From: Phytomonospora endophytica
GTDB taxonomy: Bacteria > Actinomycetota > Actinomycetes > Mycobacteriales > Micromonosporaceae
Assembly: GCF_014202425.1 (NCBI RefSeq)
Contig: NZ_JACHGT010000016.1
Coordinates: 62,001 to 126,000, forward strand
Reading direction: 5' to 3'
Length of the DNA stretch: 64,000 nucleotides
Shown here: positions 22,665 to 30,792 of the stretch, one piece after another
Layout: every line of letters begins with the position of its first letter
Position numbering within the stretch: position 1 is the stretch's first letter
Notes under the pieces: generated by a model
Database searches by the model: none
What the model saw: only the letters and a program-made list of their open reading frames with translations
What the model was told of the DNA's origin: nothing
Translations under genes and position numbers: made by a program

Positions 22665-22676
22665 ACCCCTAGGGGT
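22665..22676. promoter_or_regulatory. Palindrome ACCCCTAGGGGT upstream of the sensor-domain gene
   Basis: A perfect 12 bp palindrome 41 bases before the start at 22717, with another AGGGGT half-site about 20 bases upstream (22652-22657). It is a candidate operator in the thiolase/sensor divergent gap. Confidence 0.35.
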
Positions 22677-22716
22677 AGATCTAGGCCCACTGTGCCCGAA
22701 GCCTCACGAGGGAAAC

Positions 22717-23400
22717 ATGAAGGGCATGACGAACCCCACCGCAGCAAGCCGGTTCGCCCGCCCGGGCGGTCGGCTCGACATCCTCGCCACCTCCGTCTTC
22801 CTCCTGCCCATCGCCGTCTTCGGCACCGCCGTCTTCTCCGCCGTGGTCACCGGGCTGAGCCTGACGACGCTGTGGATCGGTTTCCCGCTCTCGATGGCGC
22901 TGATCTACTTCACCCGCCACCTCGCCGACCTGCACCGCCTGTGGTTCGGCACCCGCTTCGGGGTCCGCATCTCCCGCCCCTACCGCGAGCTGCCCGAGGG
23001 CCACTTCCGGCGCTTCTTCGCCCTGCTGTCCGACCCGCAGACCTGGCGCGACCAGGCCTGGCTGCTGATCAACGCGACCGTGGGCGTGGCGATCCTGTCG
23101 ACGATCGTGGCGATCTTCGCCGCCGGGATCGGCGCGCTGAGCCTCGGACTGTGGTGGGGCTGGCTGCCCGACGGCGCCGAGTTCAACGCGCTGGGCATCC
23201 CCGGCTTCATGAACGTCCACGACAGCTCCTCCGCGCTGGCCTTCGGCATCCCGGCCGGCGTCACCTACCTGGCGATCTGGTGGATCACCGCGCCACTGCT
23301 GATGAAGGCCCACACGCACCTCGCCCAGGCCCTCCTCGGCGACCGGCGGCCGCGCCTGGCCCAGCGCGTCGACCACCTCGCCGAGGTGCTCGCGAACTGA
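22717..23400 (+). CDS. Stand-alone 'putative sensor' membrane domain protein
   Basis: A 227-residue membrane protein matching the actinobacterial putative-sensor domain that normally forms the N-terminus of histidine kinases. Helices lie near residues 20-45 (ILATSVFLLPIAVFGTAVFS), 50-68, 115-145 and 185-205, with RFARPGGRLDILATSVFLLP and the RPYRELPEGHFRRFFALL loop typical of that family. It ends after the domain, and no kinase follows. The ATG at 22717 follows GAGGGAAAC. A hairpin terminator follows. Function may be sensing or acting as a partner for a kinase elsewhere. Confidence 0.7.
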   Translation: MKGMTNPTAASRFARPGGRLDILATSVFLLPIAVFGTAVFSAVVTGLSLTTLWIGFPLSMALIYFTRHLADLHRLWFGTRFGVRISRPYRELPEGHFRRFFALLSDPQTWRDQAWLLINATVGVAILSTIVAIFAAGIGALSLGLWWGWLPDGAEFNALGIPGFMNVHDSSSALAFGIPAGVTYLAIWWITAPLLMKAHTHLAQALLGDRRPRLAQRVDHLAEVLAN

Positions 23401-23422
23401 CCACCCGCGGGGGCGCGGGAGA

Positions 23423-23456
23423 CGAGGGCCGGGCGGTGTTAACCGCCCGGCCCTCG
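23423..23456. terminator. Hairpin terminator after the sensor-domain gene
   Basis: CGAGGGCCGGGCGGT (23423-23437) pairs perfectly over 15 bp with 23442-23456 around a GTTA loop. The next gene starts 25 bases later. Confidence 0.75.
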
Positions 23457-23480
23457 CGCGCGAGCGCTACCGTTGCGGCC

Positions 23481-24560
23481 GTGACCTCGCTGTTCGAACC
23501 GTTCACCCTGCGTTCCCTGACCGTGCCGAACCGCGCGTGGATGGCGCCGATGTGCCAGTACTCCGCGCTCCCCGACGGTCCCGACACCGGCGCTCCCCTC
23601 GACTGGCATCTCGCCCACCTGGGCGCGCGGGCCGTCGGCGGGACCGGGCTGATCCTCACCGAGGCGACCGCGGTCAGCCCCGAGGGCCGGATCAGTCCCT
23701 ACGACCTGGGTCTGTGGAACGAACGGCAGACGGAGGCATTCGCGCGCGTCACGGCGTTCCTGCGTTCGCAGGGGACCGTGCCCGGCATCCAGCTCGCGCA
23801 CGCCGGGCGCAAGGCGTCGACCGAGCGGCCCTGGAAAGGCGGCGGGCCGGTCGCGATCGCCGACGGCGGCTGGCGGCCCGTCGGGCCCAGTCCCGTTCCC
23901 TTCGCCGACGGGTACCCCGTCCCGCACGAGCTGAGCACCGCCGACATCGCCGGGATCGTCGCCGACTTCGCCGCCGCGACCCGCCGCGCCCGCGACGCGG
24001 GTTTCCAGGTCGTCGAGGTCCACGGCGCCCACGGATACCTGATCAGTTCGTTCCTGTCGCCGCAGGCCAACCACCGCACCGACGCCTACGGCGGCTCCTT
24101 CGCCAACCGCGTCCGCTTCGCCCTGGACGTCGTCGACGCCGTGCGCGGCGAGTGGCCGGACGAGCTGCCGGTGTTCTTCCGCGCCTCGGCCACCGACTGG
24201 CTCCCCGAAGGCGGCTGGACCCCCGACGACACCGTCGCCCTGGCCGCCGAGCTGAAGGCGCACGGCGTCGACCTGCTCGACGCCTCCAGCGGCGGCAACG
24301 TCACGGGCGTGCACATCCCCGCCGAACCCGGCTACCAGGTCCCCTTCGCCGGACGCGTCCGCCGCGAGAGCGGCCTCGCGACGGGCGCGGTCGGCCTGAT
24401 CACCGACGCCGCCCAGGCCGACACGATCGTCGCGAGCGGCGAGGCCGACGCGGTGTTCCTGGGACGCGCGCTGCTCCGCGACCCCAACTGGGTCCGCGCG
24501 GCGGCGAGGGAACTGGGCGCGGAGGTCAGGATCCCGGAGCAGTATCTGCGGGCGGTTTAG
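23481..24560 (+). CDS. Old-yellow-enzyme family NADPH oxidoreductase (YqjM-like)
   Basis: A 359-residue FMN ene-reductase. The TIM-barrel motifs are FTLRSLTVPNRAWMAPMCQY at the N-terminus (Cys of the YqjM class), IQLAHAGRKAS, VEVHGAHGYLISSFLSP with the His-x-x-His-type active-site loop, NHRTDAYGGSFANR and AVGLITDA near the phosphate-binding end. It reduces activated C=C bonds of enals, enones or nitro compounds. The GTG start at 23481 directly follows the terminator region; no strong Shine-Dalgarno is visible. It converges on a second OYE gene, with their stop codons overlapping by four bases. Confidence 0.9.
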   Translation: MTSLFEPFTLRSLTVPNRAWMAPMCQYSALPDGPDTGAPLDWHLAHLGARAVGGTGLILTEATAVSPEGRISPYDLGLWNERQTEAFARVTAFLRSQGTVPGIQLAHAGRKASTERPWKGGGPVAIADGGWRPVGPSPVPFADGYPVPHELSTADIAGIVADFAAATRRARDAGFQVVEVHGAHGYLISSFLSPQANHRTDAYGGSFANRVRFALDVVDAVRGEWPDELPVFFRASATDWLPEGGWTPDDTVALAAELKAHGVDLLDASSGGNVTGVHIPAEPGYQVPFAGRVRRESGLATGAVGLITDAAQADTIVASGEADAVFLGRALLRDPNWVRAAARELGAEVRIPEQYLRAV

Positions 24561-25648
24561 ACCCCCACCAGCCCCGGATAGTCCGTATACCCCTCCGCCC
24601 CACCCGTGTACATCAGGTGCGCCCCCCTCACCTCGTTCAACCCCGCCCCCACCCGCATCCGCTCCACCAGGTCCGGGTTCGCCAGGAACGCCCGCCCCAG
24701 CGACACCAGATCCGCGCCCGCCGCCAGCAACCGCTCCCCGGCGTCCCGCCCGCCGTCCTCGGGCAACGGCCCGCCCCAGCCCAGGTCCGGGTTGGCGATG
24801 ATCGCCCCGTCCCATCCGGCACGGATCGCACGGAACACCGCCGAGTCGGGATCGGCGAACACGACGTGCAGGTACGCCAGTCCTCTCCCCGCCAGCTCGC
24901 CGACGAGCACGCGATAGATCTCGCCGGTGTCCCCTTCCCGCATGTCCTGGGCGGTCACCCCGGGCGCGACCCGCACGCCCACGCGGTCGGCGCCGATGGC
25001 CTCGGCGACGGCCGTGACGACCTCCACCACGAAGCGGACGCGCTTGGCGACCGTGCCGCCGTAGGCGTCGGTCCGGTGGTTGGTGTTCGCCGCGAGGAAC
25101 TGGTGCAGCAGGTACCCGTTTCCCGCGTGCACCTCGACGCCGGCGCAGCCCGCGTCGACGGCGTTGCGCGCTGCGGCGGCCAAGTCGGCGACAGTCGACC
25201 GGATGTCGTCGAGCGTCATCTCGCGCGGCACCACGGAGGGGCTGTGTCCGGAGGCCGTGTGGATGGTCTCCCCGATGGCGACGGGCGAGGGCGCCACCGG
25301 GTGGTGCCCGCTGTTGTCGGGGTGCCCGATGCGCCCGCCGTGCTGAAGCTGGAGGAACATCCGCCCGCCCGCGTCGGCGACCGCCGAGGTCACCGCCCGC
25401 CACCCCTCGACGTGCTCGGGCGCGTAGATCGCGGGGATGTTCGGGTAGGTGCGGCCGACGGCGCTGGGCGTCGTCGCCTCGGCGATGATCAGCCCGGCGC
25501 TCGCGCGCTGGGCGTAGTAGGCGGCCATCAGCTCGGTGGGCACGCCGTCCTCACCCGCGCGGGTCCGCGTCATGGGCGCCATCACGAGGCGGTTGGGGAG
25601 GTCCAGGCGGCCGAGCCGGGCGGGAGTGAAGAGCGCTCCGTTCGTCAT
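24557..25648 (-). CDS. Old-yellow-enzyme family reductase (NemA/XenA-type)
   Basis: A 363-residue FMN oxidoreductase of the classical OYE class: FTPARLGRLDLPNRLVMAPM, TRTRAGEDGVPTELMAAYYA, FLQLQHGGRIGHP, GVEVHAGNGYLLHQFL and NTNHRTDAYGGTVAKRVRF, with the FMN-phosphate region VSLGRAFLANPDLVER. The ATG at 25648 is chosen because the longer frame would read through the divergent promoter. It is divergent from a MerR regulator across a 62 bp gap with an overlong-spacer promoter and a palindrome, so it is probably the regulated target: induction by electrophiles or redox stress is likely. Not orthologous in detail to the neighbouring YqjM-like gene. Confidence 0.9.
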   Translation of the reverse strand: MTNGALFTPARLGRLDLPNRLVMAPMTRTRAGEDGVPTELMAAYYAQRASAGLIIAEATTPSAVGRTYPNIPAIYAPEHVEGWRAVTSAVADAGGRMFLQLQHGGRIGHPDNSGHHPVAPSPVAIGETIHTASGHSPSVVPREMTLDDIRSTVADLAAAARNAVDAGCAGVEVHAGNGYLLHQFLAANTNHRTDAYGGTVAKRVRFVVEVVTAVAEAIGADRVGVRVAPGVTAQDMREGDTGEIYRVLVGELAGRGLAYLHVVFADPDSAVFRAIRAGWDGAIIANPDLGWGGPLPEDGGRDAGERLLAAGADLVSLGRAFLANPDLVERMRVGAGLNEVRGAHLMYTGGAEGYTDYPGLVGV

Positions 25649-25651
25649 GAC

Positions 25652-25692
25652 AGGTACCGTAAAACCTGACACCCGTGTCACGTTCAAGCCCG
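25652..25692 (-). promoter_or_regulatory. MerR-type promoter and operator of the OYE reductase gene
   Basis: On the minus strand a TTGAAC minus-35 is followed after 19-20 bp by TTACGG/TACGGT as minus-10, longer than the usual 17 bp. Between them lies the palindrome TGACAC-CC-GTGTCA (25667-25680), extended by AAC and GTT one base outside. This is the hallmark of MerR-family activation by DNA twisting. The transcript would start only a few bases before the ATG at 25648. Confidence 0.65.
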
Positions 25693-25710
25693 GAGACTGT
25701 GAGGTGCGTC

Positions 25711-26076
25711 ATGCGGATCGGCGAACTCGCCACCCGGACCGGCGTCAGCGAACGCTCCCTGCGCTACTACGAGACGCAAGGCCTGCTCATCGCAGACCGC
25801 ACCCCCGGCGGCCACCGCGAGTACGCCGACCCGGCCGTCGACCGCGTCATCCGCATCCAGGAGCTCTACGCCGCAGGCCTCAACAGCAGGAAGATCTTCC
25901 AGATCCTGCCCTGCATGCGCGACGTCGACGGCGGGCCCTCCTCGATCGCGACCCCCGCCCTCGCCGCCGACCTGCGCCTCGAACGCGCCCGCATCGACCG
26001 CCTGATCGGCGAACTGGAGCGCTCCCGCGACGTCCTCGACGCCGTCATCGCCACCGCCGGAACCGGCCTCGCCTGA
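25711..26076 (+). CDS. MerR-family transcriptional regulator
   Basis: A 121-residue regulator. The N-terminal winged helix MRIGELATRTGVSERSLRYY and the wing GGHREYADPAVDRV are canonical, followed by a dimerisation helix (about 75-115, DLRLERARIDRLIGELERSR). A single Cys lies in ILPCMRDVDGG, near where SoxR/CueR-type effector Cys residues lie, but there is no Cys pair. The ATG at 25711 follows GAGGTGCGTC. It is divergent from an OYE reductase with a MerR-type promoter between them, so that gene is the likely target. Confidence 0.88.
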   Translation: MRIGELATRTGVSERSLRYYETQGLLIADRTPGGHREYADPAVDRVIRIQELYAAGLNSRKIFQILPCMRDVDGGPSSIATPALAADLRLERARIDRLIGELERSRDVLDAVIATAGTGLA

Positions 26077-26162
26077 CAGGGTGCCCACGCCCACACCCCA
26101 CACGTCACTCCGCACCCGCCTCCCCCACCGCCAATGCCCTGCGTACGGCACACTTGACCCTC

Positions 26163-26582
26163 GTGGAGAACATGTTTCGCGCCTGGCGGGTCCCGCGGCC
26201 CATCATCGCCGTCAAGCTCGCGGGCACGGCGGCGTTCGCGCTGGTGGCGCTCTGGTTCTCCCACGACCCCAGCCGGCTCATCGTGGCCGCGCTCGCCGCG
26301 CTGATCGTCGGCGCCTACGCCGTCCGCGACCTGCTCTCGCCCGTCACCCTCGCCGTCGACGCCGAAGGCATCCTCATCCGGCGCGGGTTCTTCGGGCAGC
26401 GGCGCATCCTGTGGGGCCAGATCGAGCGGATCCGCGTCGACTCCCGCCGCCGCCTCGCCGGCCGCTCCACGCTCCTGGAGATCGACGTCGGCGAGACCAT
26501 CTACTTCTTCAGCCGCTACGAGATCGGCGCCGAACCGGCCGACGTCGCCGACGAACTCAAGGCGGCACGCGCCGGGGAGTGA
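26163..26582 (+). CDS. PH-domain membrane protein
   Basis: A 139-residue protein. Two membrane helices (IIAVKLAGTAAFALVALWFS and LIVAALAALIVGAYAVRDLL) precede a bacterial PH-like domain: VTLAVDAEGILIRRGFFGQR, ILWGQIERIRVDSR and TLLEIDVGETIYFFSRYE. Similar small DUF-type PH proteins are common in actinobacteria, with unknown roles at the membrane. The start may be the GTG at 26163 (possibly leaderless) or the ATG at 26172, which has GGAG four bases upstream. Confidence 0.7.
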   Translation: MENMFRAWRVPRPIIAVKLAGTAAFALVALWFSHDPSRLIVAALAALIVGAYAVRDLLSPVTLAVDAEGILIRRGFFGQRRILWGQIERIRVDSRRRLAGRSTLLEIDVGETIYFFSRYEIGAEPADVADELKAARAGE

Positions 26583-26604
26583 CACCCCGGCGCGGCCGGA
26601 TCGG

Positions 26605-27135
26605 CTAGAGCTGGAACACCGGGGTGATCACCGCGCGGGCGATCGTGTGGGCCGTCAGGTTGAAACCGGCGACGGCGGGCGTGACGTCGGCGCCGACGCC
26701 CAGCGCGTCGGTGTCGAGCGCGTGCACGGCGAACAGGTACCGGTGCGGGTGGTCCCCGGGAGGCGGGGCCGCGCCGCCGTAGTCGGCGGTGCCGTAGTCG
26801 TTGCGGACGTGGAACGCGCCCTCGGGCAGACCTTTCCCGTCGGCGCGTCCGGCGTCACGGGACAGCGAGGTGACCCCGGCGGGCAGGCCGAGGACGATCC
26901 AGTGCCACCAGCCCGACGCGGTGGGCGCGTCGGGGTCGTAGCAGGTCACCGCGAAACCCTTGGTCTCCGGCGGGAAACCCTTCCAGGACAGCTCGGGCGA
27001 GACGTTGCCGCCGCCGTGGACGAAGTCGTCGGCGAGGAGTTCCCCGTCGCGGACGTCCGGAGAGGCGACGCTGAACTCGCCGACCGCCGGCAGGAAGTCG
27101 TACGGCCAGGGTGCGCGGGTGCGTTTAAGCGCCAT
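26605..27135 (-). CDS. YbhB/YbcL-type PEBP-family protein
   Basis: A 176-residue protein of the phosphatidylethanolamine-binding (Raf kinase inhibitor-like) family. The ligand-site motifs are visible: ELSWKGFPPETKGFAVTCYD-PDAPT, then WWHWIVLGLPAG and GAAPPPGDHPHRYLFAVHAL. Function in bacteria is unclear; binding of small anionic ligands is assumed. The ATG at 27135 overlaps the end of the serine hydrolase gene by 11 bases, so they form a two-gene leftward unit. Confidence 0.88.
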   Translation of the reverse strand: MALKRTRAPWPYDFLPAVGEFSVASPDVRDGELLADDFVHGGGNVSPELSWKGFPPETKGFAVTCYDPDAPTASGWWHWIVLGLPAGVTSLSRDAGRADGKGLPEGAFHVRNDYGTADYGGAAPPPGDHPHRYLFAVHALDTDALGVGADVTPAVAGFNLTAHTIARAVITPVFQL

Positions 27136-28180
27136 GGCGCTGAGTCCTCCAGATCGAATCGGTGACTTGGGCCACCGCACACCGTACCGGGTTCACGGTT
27201 GACCGGGTACGTGACGGATGGACCCGGTTTGTGAGGAGTACCGCCGAGGCGTTCCGCGAATCGTCGATCAGCAGGGAGGTGCCTGTGAAACCCGTGTGGC
27301 CGTAGCCGTCGGTCAACGGCCCGCAGATGGCCGGGTCGCCGATGCGGGCGCCGAGCGCCTGCCGCCATCCGCTGTCGACGGGGATGTCGGTCTGGGGCGT
27401 GCGCATCAGCTCCGCGGAGGCCGGGGACAGCAGCTCGCCCGTCCGCAGCGCCTCCGCGAAGCGCAGGACCTCGGGAGCCGTGCCGAAGACGCCCGCGTTT
27501 CCCGCGACACCGCCGAGCGCGTACGAGGCCTCGTCGTGGACGACCCCCCGCACCGTGCCGCGGTCGTCGATCTCCGTGGCCGCGCAACGCGAGGCGTCGT
27601 CGGGCAGGAAACCCGTCGCGGTCAGGCCCAGCGGTTCGGCGATGCGCTTGCGCAGCAGCTCGCCGAGCCCCGCGCCTCCCGCCGACTCCACGACCTTCCC
27701 CGCGACCTGGAAACCCACGCACGAGTAGCGGTGGACGGTGCCCGGGGCGTCGAGGAGCATCACCGACATGATCGACCGCCAGCGCGACGCGTCATCGACC
27801 CCACGGGGCGTGTAGACGTCGGGAAGGCCCGACGTGTGCGTCAGCAGCTGCCGCAGCGTCACCCACGCGCTGTCACCGTACTCGGGCAGCCACCGCTCGA
27901 CCGGCTCGTCCAGCGCCAGCGCGCCCTCGTCCACGAGAGACAGCGCGACGACGGTGACGTACAACTTCGTCAGCGACGCCAGGTCGAAGACCGTATCGAC
28001 GCCTGCCGGAGCACGCTCCGGCAGGAGGGTTTCCCGCGTATCGGCGAAACGGGCGAGTTCCCCTCCCACCGCCTGGGAAACCACCCGGCCGTCGATGGAG
28101 ACGACGGCCACCGCCGCGGGGGTCACGTCGGGGACGGCGGCGTCGATGACCTGCTGAAGTTCCTTCGCATCCTCGCTCAC
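27125..28180 (-). CDS. Beta-lactamase-fold serine hydrolase
   Basis: A 351-residue class C beta-lactamase/DD-peptidase-like hydrolase with no clear signal peptide, so probably cytoplasmic. The motifs are S-x-x-K in FDLASLTKLYV (about residue 69), Y-S-C in HRYSCVGFQ (the YxN position), and HTG in YGHTGFTGTS as the KTG equivalent. LTHTSGLPDVYTP is typical of the family. Such enzymes act as esterases, amidases or peptidases; the substrate is unknown. Followed with overlap by the PEBP gene. Confidence 0.85.
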   Translation of the reverse strand: MSEDAKELQQVIDAAVPDVTPAAVAVVSIDGRVVSQAVGGELARFADTRETLLPERAPAGVDTVFDLASLTKLYVTVVALSLVDEGALALDEPVERWLPEYGDSAWVTLRQLLTHTSGLPDVYTPRGVDDASRWRSIMSVMLLDAPGTVHRYSCVGFQVAGKVVESAGGAGLGELLRKRIAEPLGLTATGFLPDDASRCAATEIDDRGTVRGVVHDEASYALGGVAGNAGVFGTAPEVLRFAEALRTGELLSPASAELMRTPQTDIPVDSGWRQALGARIGDPAICGPLTDGYGHTGFTGTSLLIDDSRNASAVLLTNRVHPSRTRSTVNPVRCAVAQVTDSIWRTQRHGA

Positions 28181-28221
28181 CTGAACAGCGTACGACCGGT
28201 GATGGCCTGCGGCGATGGCCG

Positions 28222-28227
28222 TACGAT
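28222..28227 (+). promoter_or_regulatory. Minus-10 box for a probably leaderless aminotransferase transcript
   Basis: TACGAT ends 7 bases before the ATG at 28235. No Shine-Dalgarno lies between, so the transcript probably begins at or within a base or two of the start codon. Confidence 0.5.
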
Positions 28228-28234
28228 TCGGACC

Positions 28235-29335
28235 ATGTCAGTTGCCGACACCAAAACCATCTCCTTCGCGCGGGGCGCGCCCTCCCTCGACATCGTCGAC
28301 ATCGAAGGGCTCAAATCCGCCGCGGTCAAGGCCTTCGACGCCGACCCCGGCGGGGTCACCGGCTACGGCACGTCGGTGGGCTACGTCCCGCTGCGCGAAT
28401 GGATCGCCAAGAAGCACGGGGTGCACGTCGACCAGGTCATGGTCACCAACGGGTCCATGCAGGCCGACGCGTTCCTCTTCGACCAGCTCGTCAAGGAGGA
28501 CACTCCCGTCATCGTGGAGCGTCCCACCTACGACCGGACCCTCCTCGGCCTGCGCGCCAGGCGCGGGGACCTGCACCCGGTAACGCTCGACGACGACGGC
28601 CTCGACGTCGCCGAACTGCGGGCGCTGCTGGAGTCGGGCGTGCGGCCCGCGCTGGCCCACATCATCCCCAACTTCCAGAACCCGGCCGGTGTGACCCTGT
28701 CCATGCCGAAACGGCAGGAACTGCTCGCCCTCGCCGAGGAGTACGGGTTCGTCATCTTCGAAGACGACCCGTACCACGACGTCCGCTTCCGCGGGGAGAC
28801 CCTGCCGCGGATGCTCGACATGGACGGCGGCAAGGGCAACGTCGTGTACGCGTCGTCGTTCAGCAAGACGATCTGCCCCGGCGTGCGCGTCGGTTACCTC
28901 GTCGGGCCCGCCGGCCTGATCGCGCAGATCTGCAAGGCCGCGACGAACACCTACATCGCGCCCAACATGGTCGCGCAGGCGATCGTGCACCGGTTCGCCA
29001 CGAGCGGCGCCCTCGACCAGTCGGTGAAGACCGTGCGCTTCGCGCTCAACGAACGCGCCGACGCCCTCGCCGCCGCCCTCCGCAAGCACCTGCCCGACGC
29101 GAAGTTCACCGTCCCCGACGGCGGGTACTTCCTGTGGGTCGAGCTCGGCGCCGACATCGACGTCGACGAGCTCCTGCACGCCGCGGCCGCCCGCCACGTC
29201 GCCGTCGTGAAGGGCACCGACTTCCTCATCGAAGGCGGCGAAGGCTCCCTGCGCTTGGCCTACTCCGCCGTTAAGACCGAGGACATCGACGAAGGGGTCA
29301 AACGCCTCGCCGAAGCGGTCCACGCCGTGCGGTGA
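28235..29335 (+). CDS. PLP-dependent class I/II aminotransferase (LysN/MocR-catalytic type)
   Basis: A 366-residue fold-type I aminotransferase like 2-aminoadipate transaminase or the catalytic half of MocR regulators, without a DNA-binding domain. The motifs are SFARGAPSLDIVDIEGLK, GYGTSVGYVPLREWIAKKHG, VTNGSMQADAF, IIPNFQNPAGVTLS, EDDPYHDVRFRGE and the PLP lysine in YASSFSKTICPGVRVGYLVG (about residue 212). It likely transaminates amino acids with 2-oxoglutarate; the exact substrate cannot be assigned. Divergent from the serine hydrolase with a 54 bp gap and a leaderless-type promoter. Confidence 0.9.
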   Translation: MSVADTKTISFARGAPSLDIVDIEGLKSAAVKAFDADPGGVTGYGTSVGYVPLREWIAKKHGVHVDQVMVTNGSMQADAFLFDQLVKEDTPVIVERPTYDRTLLGLRARRGDLHPVTLDDDGLDVAELRALLESGVRPALAHIIPNFQNPAGVTLSMPKRQELLALAEEYGFVIFEDDPYHDVRFRGETLPRMLDMDGGKGNVVYASSFSKTICPGVRVGYLVGPAGLIAQICKAATNTYIAPNMVAQAIVHRFATSGALDQSVKTVRFALNERADALAAALRKHLPDAKFTVPDGGYFLWVELGADIDVDELLHAAAARHVAVVKGTDFLIEGGEGSLRLAYSAVKTEDIDEGVKRLAEAVHAVR

Positions 29336-30082
29336 CTGTCCGTAATGGACGGTCGAAAGTACCACCCGCGCTAACGGTTAGTACACACGCACTGAGCACG
29401 CCGTACAGATCGCCTGTCGTATATGCGCCATGGCGGTTGTCCGCCAGGGAAAAGCCATTCCGAACCCGAGGTGCGGCGGTTAACAATCGCTTGCGATGGC
29501 ACGCAACGCGCCAACCCGTGAGCGTCCATCCAAAGACCAACCCCCCGCCCCCCCATGTGGCGCCGGGTGGACAGGCTCGCCGACTCCCCCCGCGGCGTTC
29601 CGATTTCCACCCGGCGCCACTCTAATTGCGGGTCGCTTCGCTCCCGGCGGGGGAGACCGTGTCTCCACGCCGCGTCTCGCGGAGGCTCTCGAAGTTCGTA
29701 ATGCACATCCCGGCGACCGCGGCCTGAGCCGGAGCAGTCCACTCACTCCGTCTCGGCACTCCCGAGCCCCCGACGAAGCCGCCCGAGCTTGTCCACCCGC
29801 GCCGTCCACCCGGCCTTCGCGCGCAGCACGCCGGGCAACTCCCGCTGATCGGCGACCTTGCCGACGGCTTCCTGGCGGAACGGGCTCAACTGGTCCGCAG
29901 GCGCCGTCACCCGTTCCACCACACTCCCCCGGGCACCGCCGGACCCCCTGGCACCGACCCGCGTCCCTCACGCATTCCGGCGACGCTGGCCGCACCCTCC
30001 CGCCATCGCCTTGAACCGAACCTGAACCACCGCTCGGCGATAGCCTGCCCCCACAGGCATCCATCTCGGCAGAGAGGCCACC
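29336..30082. other. Long intergenic region with little support for genes
   Basis: 747 bp between the aminotransferase and the mycothiol-dependent enzyme gene. It has lower GC at first (29340-29510) and includes the palindromes CTAAC-G-GTTAG (29371-29381) and GGAGAC-CGT-GTCTCC (29652-29666). Only one short minus-strand frame (29743-29922) has coding-like base use. The rest could be gene remnants or regulatory DNA. Confidence 0.4.
29743..29922 (-). CDS. Possible 59-residue protein or gene remnant
   Basis: A short frame from a GTG at 29922 (a second GTG follows directly), with GGGGGAG just upstream, to a TGA at 29743. Third codon positions are almost all G or C, as in real genes here. The product contains TAPADQLSPFRQEAVGKVAD and ends KLGRLRRGLGSAETE. 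It resembles the helical C-terminal part of a longer protein, so it may be a decayed fragment. I recognise no family. Confidence 0.3.
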   Translation of the reverse strand: MVERVTAPADQLSPFRQEAVGKVADQRELPGVLRAKAGWTARVDKLGRLRRGLGSAETE

Positions 30083-30700
30083 ATGACCCCCAAAGCCGCG
30101 GCCCGCCAAGAACGCAGCGACCTCGCCGACCTCCTCTCCACCCTCACCCCCGCGCAGTGGGACGCCCCGACCCTCTGCGACGGCTGGCGTGTCCGCGACG
30201 TCGTCGCCCACGTCATCGGCTACGACGAGATCGGCCTCCTCGGCGCGCTGACCCGCATGGCCAAGGCCGGTTTCAGCCTCGACCGCGCCAACGCCGCGAC
30301 CCTGGCCACCCCACGCGAACCCGCCGAACTCCTCGACGCCCTCCGCCGCCACCTCACCCCGCGCGGCATCACCGCCGCCTTCGGCGGCCGCATCGCCCTC
30401 CTCGACTGCACCGTCCACCACCAGGACATCCGCCGACCCCTCGGCCTCCCCCGCGAAATACCGCCCGAACGCCTCCGGCACGCCCTCGGCTTCCTCCCCC
30501 TCGCCTACGCGATCGACGCACCCCGCCGCATCCGCGGCCTCCGCCTCGTCGCCGAGGACATCGACTGGACCCACGGCGACGGCCCCGAACTCCGCGGCAC
30601 CGGCGAAGCCGTCCTCATGGCCACCGCCGGCCGCCACCGCGCCCTCGACGAACTCACCGGCGACGGCGTCACCGTCCTCGCCGCCCGAATCCGCCGGTGA
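30083..30700 (+). CDS. Maleylpyruvate-isomerase-family (DinB-like) mycothiol-dependent enzyme
   Basis: A 205-residue protein of the TIGR03083/MDMPI N-terminal family. The metal-ligand pattern is present: PTLCDGWRVRDVVAHVIG (His near residue 43) and DCTVHHQDIRRPLG (His/Asp near 113-117). These enzymes act with mycothiol, the actinobacterial low-molecular thiol, as isomerases or S-transferases. A C-terminal helical region (RLRHALGFLPLAYAIDAPRR) completes the four-helix DinB fold. The substrate is unknown. The ATG follows GAGAGGCCACC; the next gene is 92 bp downstream. Confidence 0.8.
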   Translation: MTPKAAARQERSDLADLLSTLTPAQWDAPTLCDGWRVRDVVAHVIGYDEIGLLGALTRMAKAGFSLDRANAATLATPREPAELLDALRRHLTPRGITAAFGGRIALLDCTVHHQDIRRPLGLPREIPPERLRHALGFLPLAYAIDAPRRIRGLRLVAEDIDWTHGDGPELRGTGEAVLMATAGRHRALDELTGDGVTVLAARIRR

Positions 30701-30792
30701 TCCACGTCCGACTCCCCCACCACGACGCCCTTGATCACGTAGCCTCGCAACGGCTTCGGCCACCCGGGACCCACGACGACAGGGGCACCACC

